Assembly (NCBI RefSeq): GCF_958431955.1
Contig: NZ_CAUASN010000009.1
Coordinates: 1-64,000, forward strand
DNA length: 64,000 nt
From: an uncultured Adlercreutzia sp.
GTDB lineage: Bacteria; Actinomycetota; Coriobacteriia; Coriobacteriales; Eggerthellaceae
Direction of reading: 5' to 3'
Shown here: positions 14,602-23,360 of the stretch, one piece after another
Numbering within the stretch: position 1 is the stretch's first letter
Layout: each line of letters begins with the position of its first letter
Translations under genes and position numbers: made by a program
The notes under the pieces: model-generated
What the model was told of the DNA's origin: nothing
Database searches by the model: none
What the model saw: only the letters and a program-made list of their open reading frames with translations

Positions 14602-16623
14602 CTACTTGTACTGGCTCTCGTGCTTGCGGAAGAAGTCGAAGCGCGGGGGCAGCTCGTGGACGCGGTGGACGCCGGCGTCGATCTCGATGGCCGGGCACAG
14701 CTCGTCGTTAGAGTCGAAGTCGTAGTTCCAGCTGAAGAAGTCGGCGAAGTCGAAGCTCAGGTAGTCGCAGATCTTCTCGCAGCCCGCCGGCACGATGGGG
14801 TGCATGAGCAGGCAGGCCACGCGCAGCAGGTAGAACGAGTCGGCGAGCACCTGGCGGCGCGCCGCGTCGTCATCGGCGACCTCGGCCGCCTTGATGCCAT
14901 CGGCCCACCACTTGTTCGCCCAGCGGATGAACTCGTCGCACACCGACATCACGCGGTGCAGCTCCACCTTGTGCATGCGCTCCTCGTAATCGCGCAACGC
15001 CTCGAAGGCCCGACGGCGCACCTCGGGCGTCACGGCTCCCAGGGGCATGCAGCCGTCGAAGTTCTTGCCGGCCTCGTAGAAGCAGCTGCGGGCCAGGCGG
15101 TTGAACACGTTGGTGAGCAGCGCGCCCTCCTTGAGCACCGGGTCGGCCACGCGCGGGTCGTCGCGCTTGGCCGGGTCAGGGTCGAAGGGCTTCGGCGAGA
15201 AGCCGACCGATTTCTGATCGAGCCCGAGGGCCAAGAAGTGCGCGCGCAGCTGCTCGGGGGTGTAGTGCTCCAGCAGCTGCTCGCCGGTGGGCGGCTTCAC
15301 CGCACCCGACGAGGAGGCCTTCTTCTTGCCGAACAGCATATGGTGGTTGGCGATGAGCGTGGTCTGGCGCATCTGCGAGTCGGGGCCCTCCTCGAACAGG
15401 CCGCCCGGGCGCAGCGCCTCCCACAAGGCCGGCTGGGCCACACCGTAGAAGTACAGGTTGTCCTGGCCGATGAACTGGTACACGCGCGCATCGTCGGAGC
15501 ACCAGAAGTCGCGCCAGCTCGTGCGCGGCAGCCCCCGCTCGTCGTTCACCGTGATGGTGAACGAGATGGGCGCCCAGAGAGACTCGGGCCAGCACCACAC
15601 GGTGAGCCCCTCCACGTCGTCGATCACCGGGGCGCGCACGCCCCACTCGATGTTTCCGGTGATGCGGAAGGGCACGAGGGTCTTGGAGGTACGGAACCGA
15701 ATGCCGGCGGCGGCCAGGGCCGCGCGGGCCTCGTCGCGCTCGCCGATGGTGGCGAACTCGATCTCGAAGGACTGCTTGCCCTTCTCGGCGTCGCGATACG
15801 TATGGGGCGGCAGCGTGGCGGCCAGGGCCTCATAATCGGCCGCGTGCTCGTTCTTCACGAAGATGACCGGGGGCGCCAGAAACTCGTCGATGGCCTTCAC
15901 CACCACGGGGCGCACCTCGGGATCGGCCTTCAGCTGCTCCACGTAGTCCTTGAGGAAGCCCTCGAAGCCGGGCAGATCGAAGTACCAGTTCTCCACCGGG
16001 CGCATCTCGGGCGTGGCGCCCGTGAGCGTGGACACCGGCGCGATGAGGTCGGCCGGCGCGTACTGGTGGCCTAAATCGCACTCGTCGGCGTAGGCGTGCT
16101 CGGACTTGCAGCCCTGCACGGGACAGCGCCCCTGCACCTGGCGGCCGTTCAGGAAGGTGGCCGCCTCGGCGTCGTAGAACTGCAGGGTGGAATCGAGCTT
16201 CAAATGCCCGCTCTCGTGCAGACGCTCGATGAACTGGTCGGTGATCACCTGGTGCACGTCGCCCGCGTGCCCGATGCCGCTGCCCTCGTAGATGTCCAGG
16301 CTCACCTGGAACGCCTCGAGCGTGGCCTTCTGGCGCTCGTGGTTCGCGAGCACGTAGTCGGCGATGGTGCCCGAGAACTCGCCGGCCTCCACGAGCTTGC
16401 GGTATCCCTCGTTGATGGGGCTGCCGAAGCAGTCGGTGCCCGAGACGAAGCGCACGTTCTCGGCGCCGATGCGGTCGCGCAAAAAGCGGGCGAAGGCGTC
16501 GGCCGGCACGAACACGCCGCCGATGTGCCCGAAGTGCAGGGGCTTGTTGCCGTAGGGCATGCCCGCCGTCACCACGGCGCGGGCCGGCCACGTCACCCGG
16601 GGTCTGCTATTCAAGTCCGCCAC
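14602..16623 (-). CDS. metG: Methionyl-tRNA synthetase
   Basis: 673 aa, class I. HIGH-type motif HFGHIGG near residue 30 and a zinc knuckle region CPVQGC with YADECDLGHQY near 170-190. The KMSKS loop is replaced by GKKKASSSG, and an insertion of about 90 residues (roughly 235-330) precedes the WGVRAP-TVWCWPES segment. Anticodon-binding helices follow (VFNRLARSCF, RWANKWWADG). No C-terminal tRNA-binding OB domain is present. The GTG start at 16623 (GGAGAACC upstream) overlaps the end of sppA by 17 nt, making it the last gene of tal-rho-sppA-metG. Confidence 0.95.
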   Translation of the reverse strand: MADLNSRPRVTWPARAVVTAGMPYGNKPLHFGHIGGVFVPADAFARFLRDRIGAENVRFVSGTDCFGSPINEGYRKLVEAGEFSGTIADYVLANHERQKATLEAFQVSLDIYEGSGIGHAGDVHQVITDQFIERLHESGHLKLDSTLQFYDAEAATFLNGRQVQGRCPVQGCKSEHAYADECDLGHQYAPADLIAPVSTLTGATPEMRPVENWYFDLPGFEGFLKDYVEQLKADPEVRPVVVKAIDEFLAPPVIFVKNEHAADYEALAATLPPHTYRDAEKGKQSFEIEFATIGERDEARAALAAAGIRFRTSKTLVPFRITGNIEWGVRAPVIDDVEGLTVWCWPESLWAPISFTITVNDERGLPRTSWRDFWCSDDARVYQFIGQDNLYFYGVAQPALWEALRPGGLFEEGPDSQMRQTTLIANHHMLFGKKKASSSGAVKPPTGEQLLEHYTPEQLRAHFLALGLDQKSVGFSPKPFDPDPAKRDDPRVADPVLKEGALLTNVFNRLARSCFYEAGKNFDGCMPLGAVTPEVRRRAFEALRDYEERMHKVELHRVMSVCDEFIRWANKWWADGIKAAEVADDDAARRQVLADSFYLLRVACLLMHPIVPAGCEKICDYLSFDFADFFSWNYDFDSNDELCPAIEIDAGVHRVHELPPRFDFFRKHESQYK

Positions 16624-17707
16624 GGTTCTCCAACTCCTTCAGGGCCTGGGTCAACTCGTCCTCCCTCGTCTCGCCCATGATATCCAGCAGGCGCGACAGA
16701 TCGCTCGTGGACGACTGCATGTACACGGTATCCGCATCGGGAACGCCCGCCAGCTCGCAGGCCTTCGCCACGGCCATCTCCAAGGTGCCGATCTCGTCCA
16801 CCAGGCCGTTCTCCACCCCGTCGATGCCGGTGAAGGTGAGCCCCGTGGCCAAAGCGCGCACCTCGTCCTCGGTCATGCCGCGCCCCTCGGCCACCGTCTT
16901 GATGAACACGTCGTTGATCTGGTCCACCTGGGCCTGGAAGTAGGCGCGCTCCTCCTCGGTGAGGGGGCGGGTGCCCTGGCTCGAGTCCTTCGAGTCGGCC
17001 GAGGTGATGTTGTCCACCGAGATGCCGAGCTTCTCGTAGAGGCCCGACAGGTCGGTCACCTGCATGATGACGCCGATGGAGCCCACCGCCGAGGTCTGCG
17101 CGGCGAAGATGTAGTCGGCCTGGGAGGAGATCATGTAGGCGGCGCTCGCGTCCATGGAGGCGCAGGACACCACCACGGGCTTGGGGAAGTCGCGCACATA
17201 CCGGCTCATCTCCTCGCCGGCCGTGGCCACCCCTCCCCCGGAATCGACCCGCAGCACCACGGCCTTGATATGCGGGTTCGCCGCGGCGGCATCCAGCTGG
17301 GCGGCCAGGCCCTCGGGGCTCGACGTGGTGCCGTCGTACTGGATGGTGCCGTCGATGTTGATGATGCCCACGGTATCGCCCGTGACCGTATCGGCCCACG
17401 AGGGCGACTCGTAGGAGAACGCGCCCATGGAGGAAGTCATCACCGCCGTGCACGAGGTGATGGATGCCACGCCCAGGATGAAGAACGCGAGCACGGCGGC
17501 AAGGCCCACGATCCAGCCGCGCCGCTTGGGCGCCGGCACCGGGGCCGTCGGGGCCGCGTAGGTCGGCTGCGGTGTCGCGTAGGCGGCCTGGGTCGGGGGC
17601 TGGGCGGTGTACCCGGCGGGCGCGCCGACGCCGGCCGAGGGCTGCGGCTGGCCCTGGGGCTGCCCGGTGCCCCAGGCGCTGTTCTGCCACTGGTTCTGAT
17701 CGGTCAT
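16607..17707 (-). CDS. sppA: Signal peptide peptidase SppA (S49)
   Basis: 366 aa. Residues 1-60 are a Pro/Gln/Ala-rich cytoplasmic tail and 63-85 a single membrane helix, with the protease domain outside. Catalytic Ser188 (DASAAYMIS) and Lys240 (SADSKDSSQG) are 52 residues apart, as in Bacillus SppA. Other conserved blocks are VLRVDSGGGV and VGSIGV. It degrades leftover signal peptides. Lies between rho and metG in the same operon; starts 18 nt after the rho stop. Confidence 0.94.
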   Translation of the reverse strand: MTDQNQWQNSAWGTGQPQGQPQPSAGVGAPAGYTAQPPTQAAYATPQPTYAAPTAPVPAPKRRGWIVGLAAVLAFFILGVASITSCTAVMTSSMGAFSYESPSWADTVTGDTVGIINIDGTIQYDGTTSSPEGLAAQLDAAAANPHIKAVVLRVDSGGGVATAGEEMSRYVRDFPKPVVVSCASMDASAAYMISSQADYIFAAQTSAVGSIGVIMQVTDLSGLYEKLGISVDNITSADSKDSSQGTRPLTEEERAYFQAQVDQINDVFIKTVAEGRGMTEDEVRALATGLTFTGIDGVENGLVDEIGTLEMAVAKACELAGVPDADTVYMQSSTSDLSRLLDIMGETREDELTQALKELENRGGLE

Positions 17708-17725
17708 GGAGTGAACCCGTTTCCT

Positions 17726-19660
17726 TTACAGCTCGAAGTTGTCGTCGGAGCGGCCCTGCTGGGTCTGGGCCTTCTTCGCCGTGCGGATGAGGAACTCCTG
17801 GTTGGAGTTCGTCTGCTTCAGCGACTTGATGAGCATGTCCATGGCGCGCTCGGTGGAGTTCGTGTTCGACAGGATGCGGCGCACGGCCCAGATGAGCGGC
17901 GCCTCCTGGCCCTCCAGCAGCAGCTCCTCCTTGCGGGTGCCCGAGGAGATGGGGTCGATGGCCGGGAAGATGCGGCGGTCGGCCAGGTTGCGGTCGAGCT
18001 TGAGCTCCATGTTGCCGGTGCCCTTGAACTCCTCGAAGATCACCTCGTCCATCTTCGAGCCCGTCTCGATGAGGGCCGAGGCCAGAATGGTGAGGCTGCC
18101 GCCGTTCTCGATGTTGCGGGCGGCGCCGAGGAAGCGCTTGGGCGGGTAGAGCGCCGTGGAGTCCACGCCGCCGGACAGGATGCGGCCGCTCGCGGGCTGC
18201 GCCAGGTTGTAGGCGCGGGCCAGGCGGGTGATGGAATCCAGCAGGATGACCACGTCCTTGCCCTCCTCCACCAAGCGCTTCGCCCGCTCGATGACGAGCT
18301 CGGCCACCTGGATGTGGTTCTCGGAGGGCATGTCGAAGGTGGAGGAAACCACCTCGCCGCGAATGGAGCGCTCCATGTCGGTGGCCTCCTCGGGACGCTC
18401 GTCGATGCCCAGGTACATGAGGTGCACCTCGGGGTTGTTGGCGGTGATGGCCGCGGCGATGTCCTTCAAAACCGTGGTCTTGCCGGCCTTCGGCGGCGAC
18501 ACGATAAGGCCGCGCTGGCCCTTGCCGATGGGCGCCGTCAGGTCGATGACGCGGGCCGTGGTGGTGTTCTTGCCGTGCTCCATCCACAGGCGCTCGTCGG
18601 GGAAGATGGGCGTGAGCTCGGAGAACTTCGGGCGCAGGGCCATAAGCTCCGGCGCGCGGCCGTTCACGGCGGTCACCTTCTGCAGGGCGGCGAACTTGTC
18701 GTTGGGACGCGCCGGGCGGGTGATGCCGGACACCATGTCGCCCTTGCGCAGGCCGTTCTTGCGGATGGTGGCGAGCCCCACGTAGATGTCGTTCTCGCCG
18801 GGCAGGTAGCCGGAAGTGCGCAGGAAGCCGTAGCCGTCGCCCATGATGTCGAGCACGCCGGTGACCTCGGTGAAACCCTCGGCCTTGCAGGTGGCCTCGT
18901 ACACCGCGTCCACGAGCTCGGCCTTCTTCAGGCTCGCGCCGTCGACGCCCAGCTCGGCCGCCTTCGCGCGCAGATCGGCCACCTTGAGCTCGGCCAGCTC
19001 TTCCTTGGTCACGGAAGGCTGCGGCTCGCGGTTGCGGTTCTCGTGGCGCTGGCGGCGGTTGTTGCGGTCGTGGTTGTTCTGGCTGTTCTTCTTGCCGTTG
19101 CCCTGGCCGTTCTTGCCCTGGCCGCCGTTCTGGTTGCTCTGGCCGTTCTGGCGGCGCTGCTCGGCGCGGGAGTCGCCCTCGCCGCGGGTGTGCTTGCGCA
19201 CGACGGCGGTGCGGTTCTGGCCCTTCTTCGAGGCGCCCTCGCCGGCCTCCTCGGCCTTGGCCGCCTCTCCGCTCTTCACATCATCGGCCGCAGGGGCCTC
19301 GGTGCCCTCGGCATCAGCGGCCTTCTTGCGCGGGCGGCCCCGACGGGGCTTCTCGGCCTCATCTGCGGAATCCCCCGCGGCCTCTGCCGGTGCCGCAATC
19401 TCGGCGTCGGCCTTCTTGCGGGTGCGCCGGGGTTTGGGGGCCTCGGCATCGGCCGCGGGAACGGCCTCGGCCTCAGCAGCATCGGCCTTGGCCGTGCGGC
19501 GGCGCGTCGTCTTCTTCGCCGGCGCCTCGGACGCTTCAGCCGCGCCCTCGGCAGCCGCCTCATCGGCGGCCTTCTTGCGCGGACGGCCGCGGCGGGGCTT
19601 CTCGGCCGACGCCTCCAGGGCGTCGGCAATGGTCATCTGGTTCTCCTCGGCCTCACTCAT
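17726..19660 (-). CDS. rho: Transcription termination factor Rho with Q/N-rich extension
   Basis: 644 aa against about 420 for E. coli Rho. RNA-binding cold-shock-like domain at about 255-330 (GVLDIMGDGYGFLR) and the ATPase core with P-loop PPKAGKTTVLK, then LLDSITRLARAYN and GGSLTILASALIETGSKMDE. Residues 1-215 are disordered. They contain two copies of KPRRGRPRKKAAD, AT-hook-like, at about 21 and 103, and a stretch at about 165-210 built almost only of N, Q, G, R and K. N-terminal inserts are common in actinobacterial Rho. Its ATG overlaps the tal stop (ATGA). Confidence 0.96.
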   Translation of the reverse strand: MSEAEENQMTIADALEASAEKPRRGRPRKKAADEAAAEGAAEASEAPAKKTTRRRTAKADAAEAEAVPAADAEAPKPRRTRKKADAEIAAPAEAAGDSADEAEKPRRGRPRKKAADAEGTEAPAADDVKSGEAAKAEEAGEGASKKGQNRTAVVRKHTRGEGDSRAEQRRQNGQSNQNGGQGKNGQGNGKKNSQNNHDRNNRRQRHENRNREPQPSVTKEELAELKVADLRAKAAELGVDGASLKKAELVDAVYEATCKAEGFTEVTGVLDIMGDGYGFLRTSGYLPGENDIYVGLATIRKNGLRKGDMVSGITRPARPNDKFAALQKVTAVNGRAPELMALRPKFSELTPIFPDERLWMEHGKNTTTARVIDLTAPIGKGQRGLIVSPPKAGKTTVLKDIAAAITANNPEVHLMYLGIDERPEEATDMERSIRGEVVSSTFDMPSENHIQVAELVIERAKRLVEEGKDVVILLDSITRLARAYNLAQPASGRILSGGVDSTALYPPKRFLGAARNIENGGSLTILASALIETGSKMDEVIFEEFKGTGNMELKLDRNLADRRIFPAIDPISSGTRKEELLLEGQEAPLIWAVRRILSNTNSTERAMDMLIKSLKQTNSNQEFLIRTAKKAQTQQGRSDDNFEL

Positions 19661-20343
19661 GCGTTCTGAACCTTCTCCCAGTCCTTAAGGAACGACTCCA
19701 GGCCGCGATCGGTCAGCGGGTGGGACACGCACTTCTTCAGGATGCCGAAGGGCACCGTGGCGATGTCGGCGCCCATGAGCGCCGCCTGGGTCACATGGTT
19801 GGCGCTGCGGATGGAGGCGGCGATGATCTCGATCTTCTCGCCGTTGACGGTATCGGCCGCGAAATCGTAGTTGCCGATGGCGGTCACCACGTCCTCGAGC
19901 TGGGCCAGGCCGTCCTCGGAGATGTCGTCGAAGCGGCCCACGAACGGCGAGATGTAGCGGGCGCCGGCACGGGCGGCCAAAATGGCCTGGGGCACGGTAA
20001 AGCAGAGCGTCATGTTCACCGGAATGCCCTCGTCGGCCAGCGCGCGCGTGGCGGCCAGGCCCTCCACCATGGTGGGGATCTTCACCACGACGTTGGGGGC
20101 GATCTTCGCCAGCTCGCGGCCGTCGCGCACGATCTCGTCGCGGGTCATGGCCACGGACTCGGCGGACACCGGGCAGTCCGGCCCCACGATGTCACAGATG
20201 CGCTTGATGTGGTTATGGAAGTCGTCCAGCTTGCCGCCGATGCGCGAGTACAGCGTCGGGTTGGTGGTCACGCCCGCGAGCGCGCCCCAGCTGGCGGCTT
20301 CCTCGATCTCGGCGAGATCGGCCGTATCCAGGAAAAACTTCAC
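19657..20343 (-). CDS. fsa: Transaldolase / fructose-6-phosphate aldolase family
   Basis: 228 aa. Small transaldolase subfamily: begins KFFLDTADLAEI, has VTTNPTLYSR, the Schiff-base Lys in VVVKIPT, and SPFVGRFDD. The GTG at 20343 is chosen as start: AAGGAGG sits directly against an ATG two codons upstream (spacing zero) but 6 nt from this GTG, and family members start at MKFFLDTA. Sequence alone does not separate transaldolase from fructose-6-phosphate aldolase. First gene of tal-rho-sppA-metG; it overlaps rho by 3 nt. The 250 nt upstream hold a possible -10 (TATGAT) but no clear -35. Confidence 0.92.
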   Translation of the reverse strand: MKFFLDTADLAEIEEAASWGALAGVTTNPTLYSRIGGKLDDFHNHIKRICDIVGPDCPVSAESVAMTRDEIVRDGRELAKIAPNVVVKIPTMVEGLAATRALADEGIPVNMTLCFTVPQAILAARAGARYISPFVGRFDDISEDGLAQLEDVVTAIGNYDFAADTVNGEKIEIIAASIRSANHVTQAALMGADIATVPFGILKKCVSHPLTDRGLESFLKDWEKVQNA

Positions 20344-20595
20344 GTTCATCCTCCTTCTTGAGGTTTACAGACATATGGGGATCGGCATCCGAACCGAAGG
20401 CGGTACGCACCGAAAAGCCCAGTCCGCGAGAACGTTGAGAGATAGGATACGGAAAAGGGGGAATGAAAACGAGGTGCACGCCTCTGATGCAAGTTCAGAG
20501 CTGGAATCATAGTAGCGCAACTTTTCCCGCCGTACAAGAAAAACCAGCGAGCGCGCGTAATTTCCGCTATCCGCGAGGGTTTCGGAGAAGGCGCC

Positions 20596-20919
20596 TCACT
20601 CCCCCGTAAGCGAGCGGTAGAAGCAGGTGCGCGCGCCGGTGTGGCAGGCGGGCCCGGCCGGATGCACGAGGGCCAGCAGCGTGTCGGCGTCGCAGTCGTA
20701 GCGCAGATCCACGAGCTTTTGGGTGTTGCCGCTCGTCGCGCCCTTGTGCCACAGCTCGCGCCGGCTGCGGGACCAGAACACGGTCTCGCCGCGCTCCAGG
20801 GTAAGCGCGAGCGATTCGGCGTTCATCCACGCCATCATGAGCACCTCGCCCGTATCGGCATCCTGCACGATGCAGGGAATGAGCCCCGCCTCGTTGTATT
20901 TCAGTTCGGGAAGATTCAC
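20596..20919 (-). CDS. hisI: Phosphoribosyl-AMP cyclohydrolase
   Basis: 107 aa, single-domain HisI. Opens the purine ring of PR-AMP in histidine synthesis. Conserved WSRSRRELWHKGATSGNTQ, DCDADT and GPACHTGARTCFY supply the zinc and magnesium ligands. There is no fused HisE (phosphoribosyl-ATP pyrophosphatase) domain, and no hisE gene is in the window. Last gene of the his operon, 9 nt after hisF. Confidence 0.97.
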   Translation of the reverse strand: MNLPELKYNEAGLIPCIVQDADTGEVLMMAWMNAESLALTLERGETVFWSRSRRELWHKGATSGNTQKLVDLRYDCDADTLLALVHPAGPACHTGARTCFYRSLTGE

Positions 20920-20928
20920 AGGCTCCTC

Positions 20929-21693
20929 CTACAGGCGCACGGGAATGCCCGCAGCGCGCATGGACTCCTTCACCTGGCGCACGGTGAGCTCGCCGAAATG
21001 GAAGACGCTCGCGGCGAGCACCGCGTCGGCCTCGCCCTCGATGATGCCCTCGGCGAAGTGCTCCAGCTTGCCCACGCCGCCGCTCGCGATGACCGGGATG
21101 TCCACGGCCCGGGCCACGCTGCGCGTGAGATGGCAGTCGAAGCCGTCGCGGCTGCCGTCGCGGTCCATGCTCGTGAGCAGGATCTCCCCCGCGCCGCGCC
21201 GGGCCGCCTCGCGCGCCCAGTCCACCACATCGATACCGGTGTTCTTGCGGCCGCCGGCCACGTAGACCTCCCACTTGTTGGGGTTGCCCGCCACCGCCTT
21301 CGCGTCGATGGCCACCACGACGGCCTGGGTGCCGAAGGCCCGGGCCGCCTCCTCGATGAGCGCCGGGTTGGCCACGGCCGCCGAGTTCACCGACACCTTG
21401 TCGGCGCCGGCGGCGATCATGCGGCGGATATCGGCCACGCTGCGGAAGCCTCCGCCCACGCAGTAGGGCAAATGCAGCTCGGCCGAGGCATGGCTCGCGA
21501 GTTCCACCGTGGTGGCCCTATCGTCGCTCGTGGCCGTGATGTCCAAGAAGATGACCTCGTCGGCCTTCTGCTCGTCGTAGGCCCGCGCGAGCTCGATGGG
21601 ATCGCCCGCATCGCGCAGGCCCACGAAGTTCACGCCCTTCACCACGCGCCCGTCCTTCACGTCCAGGCAAGGTATCACTCGTTTTGTCAGCAT
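20929..21693 (-). CDS. hisF: Imidazole glycerol phosphate synthase, cyclase subunit
   Basis: 254 aa. TIM barrel beginning VIPCLDVKDGRVVKGVNF, with catalytic Asp11-equivalent (LDVKDG) and Asp130-equivalent (VAIDAK), and the phosphate-binding VGGGFRS and IASGGVG turns. Works with HisH, encoded upstream. Start ATG at 21693 follows GGAAAG and gives standard length. The gap before it (21694-21847) contains repeat copy 3, separating it from hisA within the operon. Confidence 0.97.
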   Translation of the reverse strand: MLTKRVIPCLDVKDGRVVKGVNFVGLRDAGDPIELARAYDEQKADEVIFLDITATSDDRATTVELASHASAELHLPYCVGGGFRSVADIRRMIAAGADKVSVNSAAVANPALIEEAARAFGTQAVVVAIDAKAVAGNPNKWEVYVAGGRKNTGIDVVDWAREAARRGAGEILLTSMDRDGSRDGFDCHLTRSVARAVDIPVIASGGVGKLEHFAEGIIEGEADAVLAASVFHFGELTVRQVKESMRAAGIPVRL

Positions 21694-21716
21694 GGTCTTT
21701 CCAACCTGTCCGCCCA

Positions 21717-21826
21717 CGCGATGGCGGACGTCTTGATTCGCTCAGACAGTCCTCGCTTTGTGGAAATGCCCACAGGGCATTTCCAGTCGCTGCGGAACTC
21801 GCTCGGTCAAGGCATCCGCCATCGCG
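21717..21826 (+). repeat. Structured intergenic element, copy 3 (inside the his operon)
   Basis: Outer arms 21717-21728 and 21815-21826 are a perfect 12-bp inverted repeat. They extend to about 20 bp (21717-21736 with 21807-21826) allowing G-U pairs. The core has the 18-nt block at 21740-21757, a hairpin at 21761-21785 (same stem as copy 1) and TCGCTGCGGAACT from 21787. It lies between hisA and hisF. Confidence 0.85.
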
Positions 21827-21847
21827 CGGGCTGCTCTTCCTTTTCTG

Positions 21848-22639
21848 CTAGGCTTCCAAATCCTCGATGGTCAGCGGGCGCTCCTCCGCTTCCAAAGCAT
21901 CGCTCACCTGGTAGGTTCCCTGGCAGGCGGCCACGCCGTCGGCCACCGAGAGCGTTCCCTCGTAAATGGCGCGGCCGGCGATGACGCCCTCCACCGCGTC
22001 GGCAATGGGCGCAAGTGCCACAATGTCGGCCGCGGTGGCTATGCCGCCGGACACGATGACCGGGTTGCGGAAGGCCTCGGCGACGTCCGCGTAGGCATGC
22101 GGATCCACACCGGTCTGCATGCCGTCGCGGGCGATGTCGGTATACACGATGTGCTCATAGCCCAAGTCGGCCATGCGCGCCGCCAGATCCAGCGCCGGCA
22201 TGCCGGAGCCCTCGGTCCAGCCGGCCACGGCGGCCTCGCCGGCCTTCGCGTCGATGCCGGCCACGAGCGCGTCGGGGCCGAACTTCTCGATGGCGGCCTG
22301 GGCGAAGTCGGGGTCGCGCACGAGCGCGGTGCCCAGAATGACGCGGGTCGCCCCCGCGTCCAGCAGGCGATCGGCCGCCTCGAGCGAGCGCACGCCGCCG
22401 CCCACTTCCACGGAAAGCTTCGTGCGCGCCAGGATGCGGCGCACCACCTCGATGTTGTCGGGGTTGCCCGACTTCGCGCCGTCGAGGTCTACCACATGCA
22501 GCCACGTGGCGCCGTCCTCCTCGAACAGCTGGGCCTGCAGCGCCGGGTCGTCGTGGTACACGGTGACGGCGTCGTAATCGCCACGGGCCAGGCGCACGGC
22601 GCGACCGTCCAGAATATCGATAGCGGGCAAAAGGTACAT
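21848..22639 (-). CDS. hisA: Phosphoribosylformimino-5-aminoimidazole carboxamide ribotide isomerase
   Basis: 263 aa. HisA barrel: LLPAIDILDGRAVRLARGDY, HVVDLDGAKSG, EVGGGVRS, YTDIARDGMQTG and VSGGIA. The catalytic Asp pair (AIDILD and TDIARDG) is present. The ATG at 22639 has AGGAG about 7 nt upstream. A 44-nt gap separates it from hisH. The final 15 residues extend past the usual end. Confidence 0.96.
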   Translation of the reverse strand: MYLLPAIDILDGRAVRLARGDYDAVTVYHDDPALQAQLFEEDGATWLHVVDLDGAKSGNPDNIEVVRRILARTKLSVEVGGGVRSLEAADRLLDAGATRVILGTALVRDPDFAQAAIEKFGPDALVAGIDAKAGEAAVAGWTEGSGMPALDLAARMADLGYEHIVYTDIARDGMQTGVDPHAYADVAEAFRNPVIVSGGIATAADIVALAPIADAVEGVIAGRAIYEGTLSVADGVAACQGTYQVSDALEAEERPLTIEDLEA

Positions 22640-22683
22640 GATCGGCTCCTTCAGAGGATTGCTTGACGGGAATGCTTCCGCGC

Positions 22684-23358
22684 TCAGTTTCCCACGACGG
22701 CGTCCGCGCGGGGCGCCGTGCGGGCAACGGTTACGAAGTTGGCGAGCATGCGCGCGCCGGCATCCGAGCTCTTCTCGGGGTGGAACTGCACGCCCCACAC
22801 GGGGCGCCCCGGCACCTGCACAGCACTCGGGAACGTCACGGAGTGCACGGTCTCGGCCACGGTGGCCGCGCTCGCCGGCGCGGCGAAGCTGTGGGTGAAG
22901 TAGAAGAACTCGCCCGGCGCCAGCCCCTCGAACAGCGGGTTCGGCTCGGCAAACTCCACCGAGTTCCATCCCACATGGGGCACCTTGTAGGCACGCCCGG
23001 CCGCATCCACACGGGGCATAGCATCCACCGTGCCCGGAATGAAGCCAAGGCCGCGGGGCAGGAGGCCGCCTTCGGGCGCATGCTCGGTGCCGGCATCGAA
23101 CATGAGGTGCATGCCGAGGCAGATACCGAGGAAAGGCGCGCCGGCCTCAACCACCTCCACGATGGCCGCGCGCTGGCCCAGCGCATCCAGCGCGGCCGCC
23201 GCATCGGCAAAGGCCCCCACCCCGGGCAGCACGAGCGCGTCGGCGGTGCGGATGACGGCCGGTTCGTCGCTCACGACGACCTCGGCCCCCGCGCCCGCCA
23301 GCCCCCGCTCCACCGAGAGCAGATTCCCCTTGTGATAGTCCACAACGACGATGGCCAT
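22684..23358 (-). CDS. hisH: Imidazole glycerol phosphate synthase, glutaminase subunit
   Basis: 224 aa. Class I glutamine amidotransferase: nucleophile Cys in FLGICLGMHLMF, with His and Glu in WGVQFHPEKSS. Supplies ammonia to HisF. The ATG at 23358 is preferred to one four codons upstream because HisH proteins start IVVVDYHKGN. Begins 2 nt after the hisB stop. Confidence 0.96.
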   Translation of the reverse strand: MAIVVVDYHKGNLLSVERGLAGAGAEVVVSDEPAVIRTADALVLPGVGAFADAAAALDALGQRAAIVEVVEAGAPFLGICLGMHLMFDAGTEHAPEGGLLPRGLGFIPGTVDAMPRVDAAGRAYKVPHVGWNSVEFAEPNPLFEGLAPGEFFYFTHSFAAPASAATVAETVHSVTFPSAVQVPGRPVWGVQFHPEKSSDAGARMLANFVTVARTAPRADAVVGN

Positions 23359-23360
23359 GG

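Noticed and set aside
16559..19669. A 1036-codon plus-strand frame opposite sppA and rho
   Set aside because: Antisense to two well-supported genes and composed of codon-bias residues without any motif.
20344..20595. Riboswitch upstream of tal-rho
   Set aside because: The sequence lacks known riboswitch cores; only a weak -10 and a stretch of T after hisI were seen.
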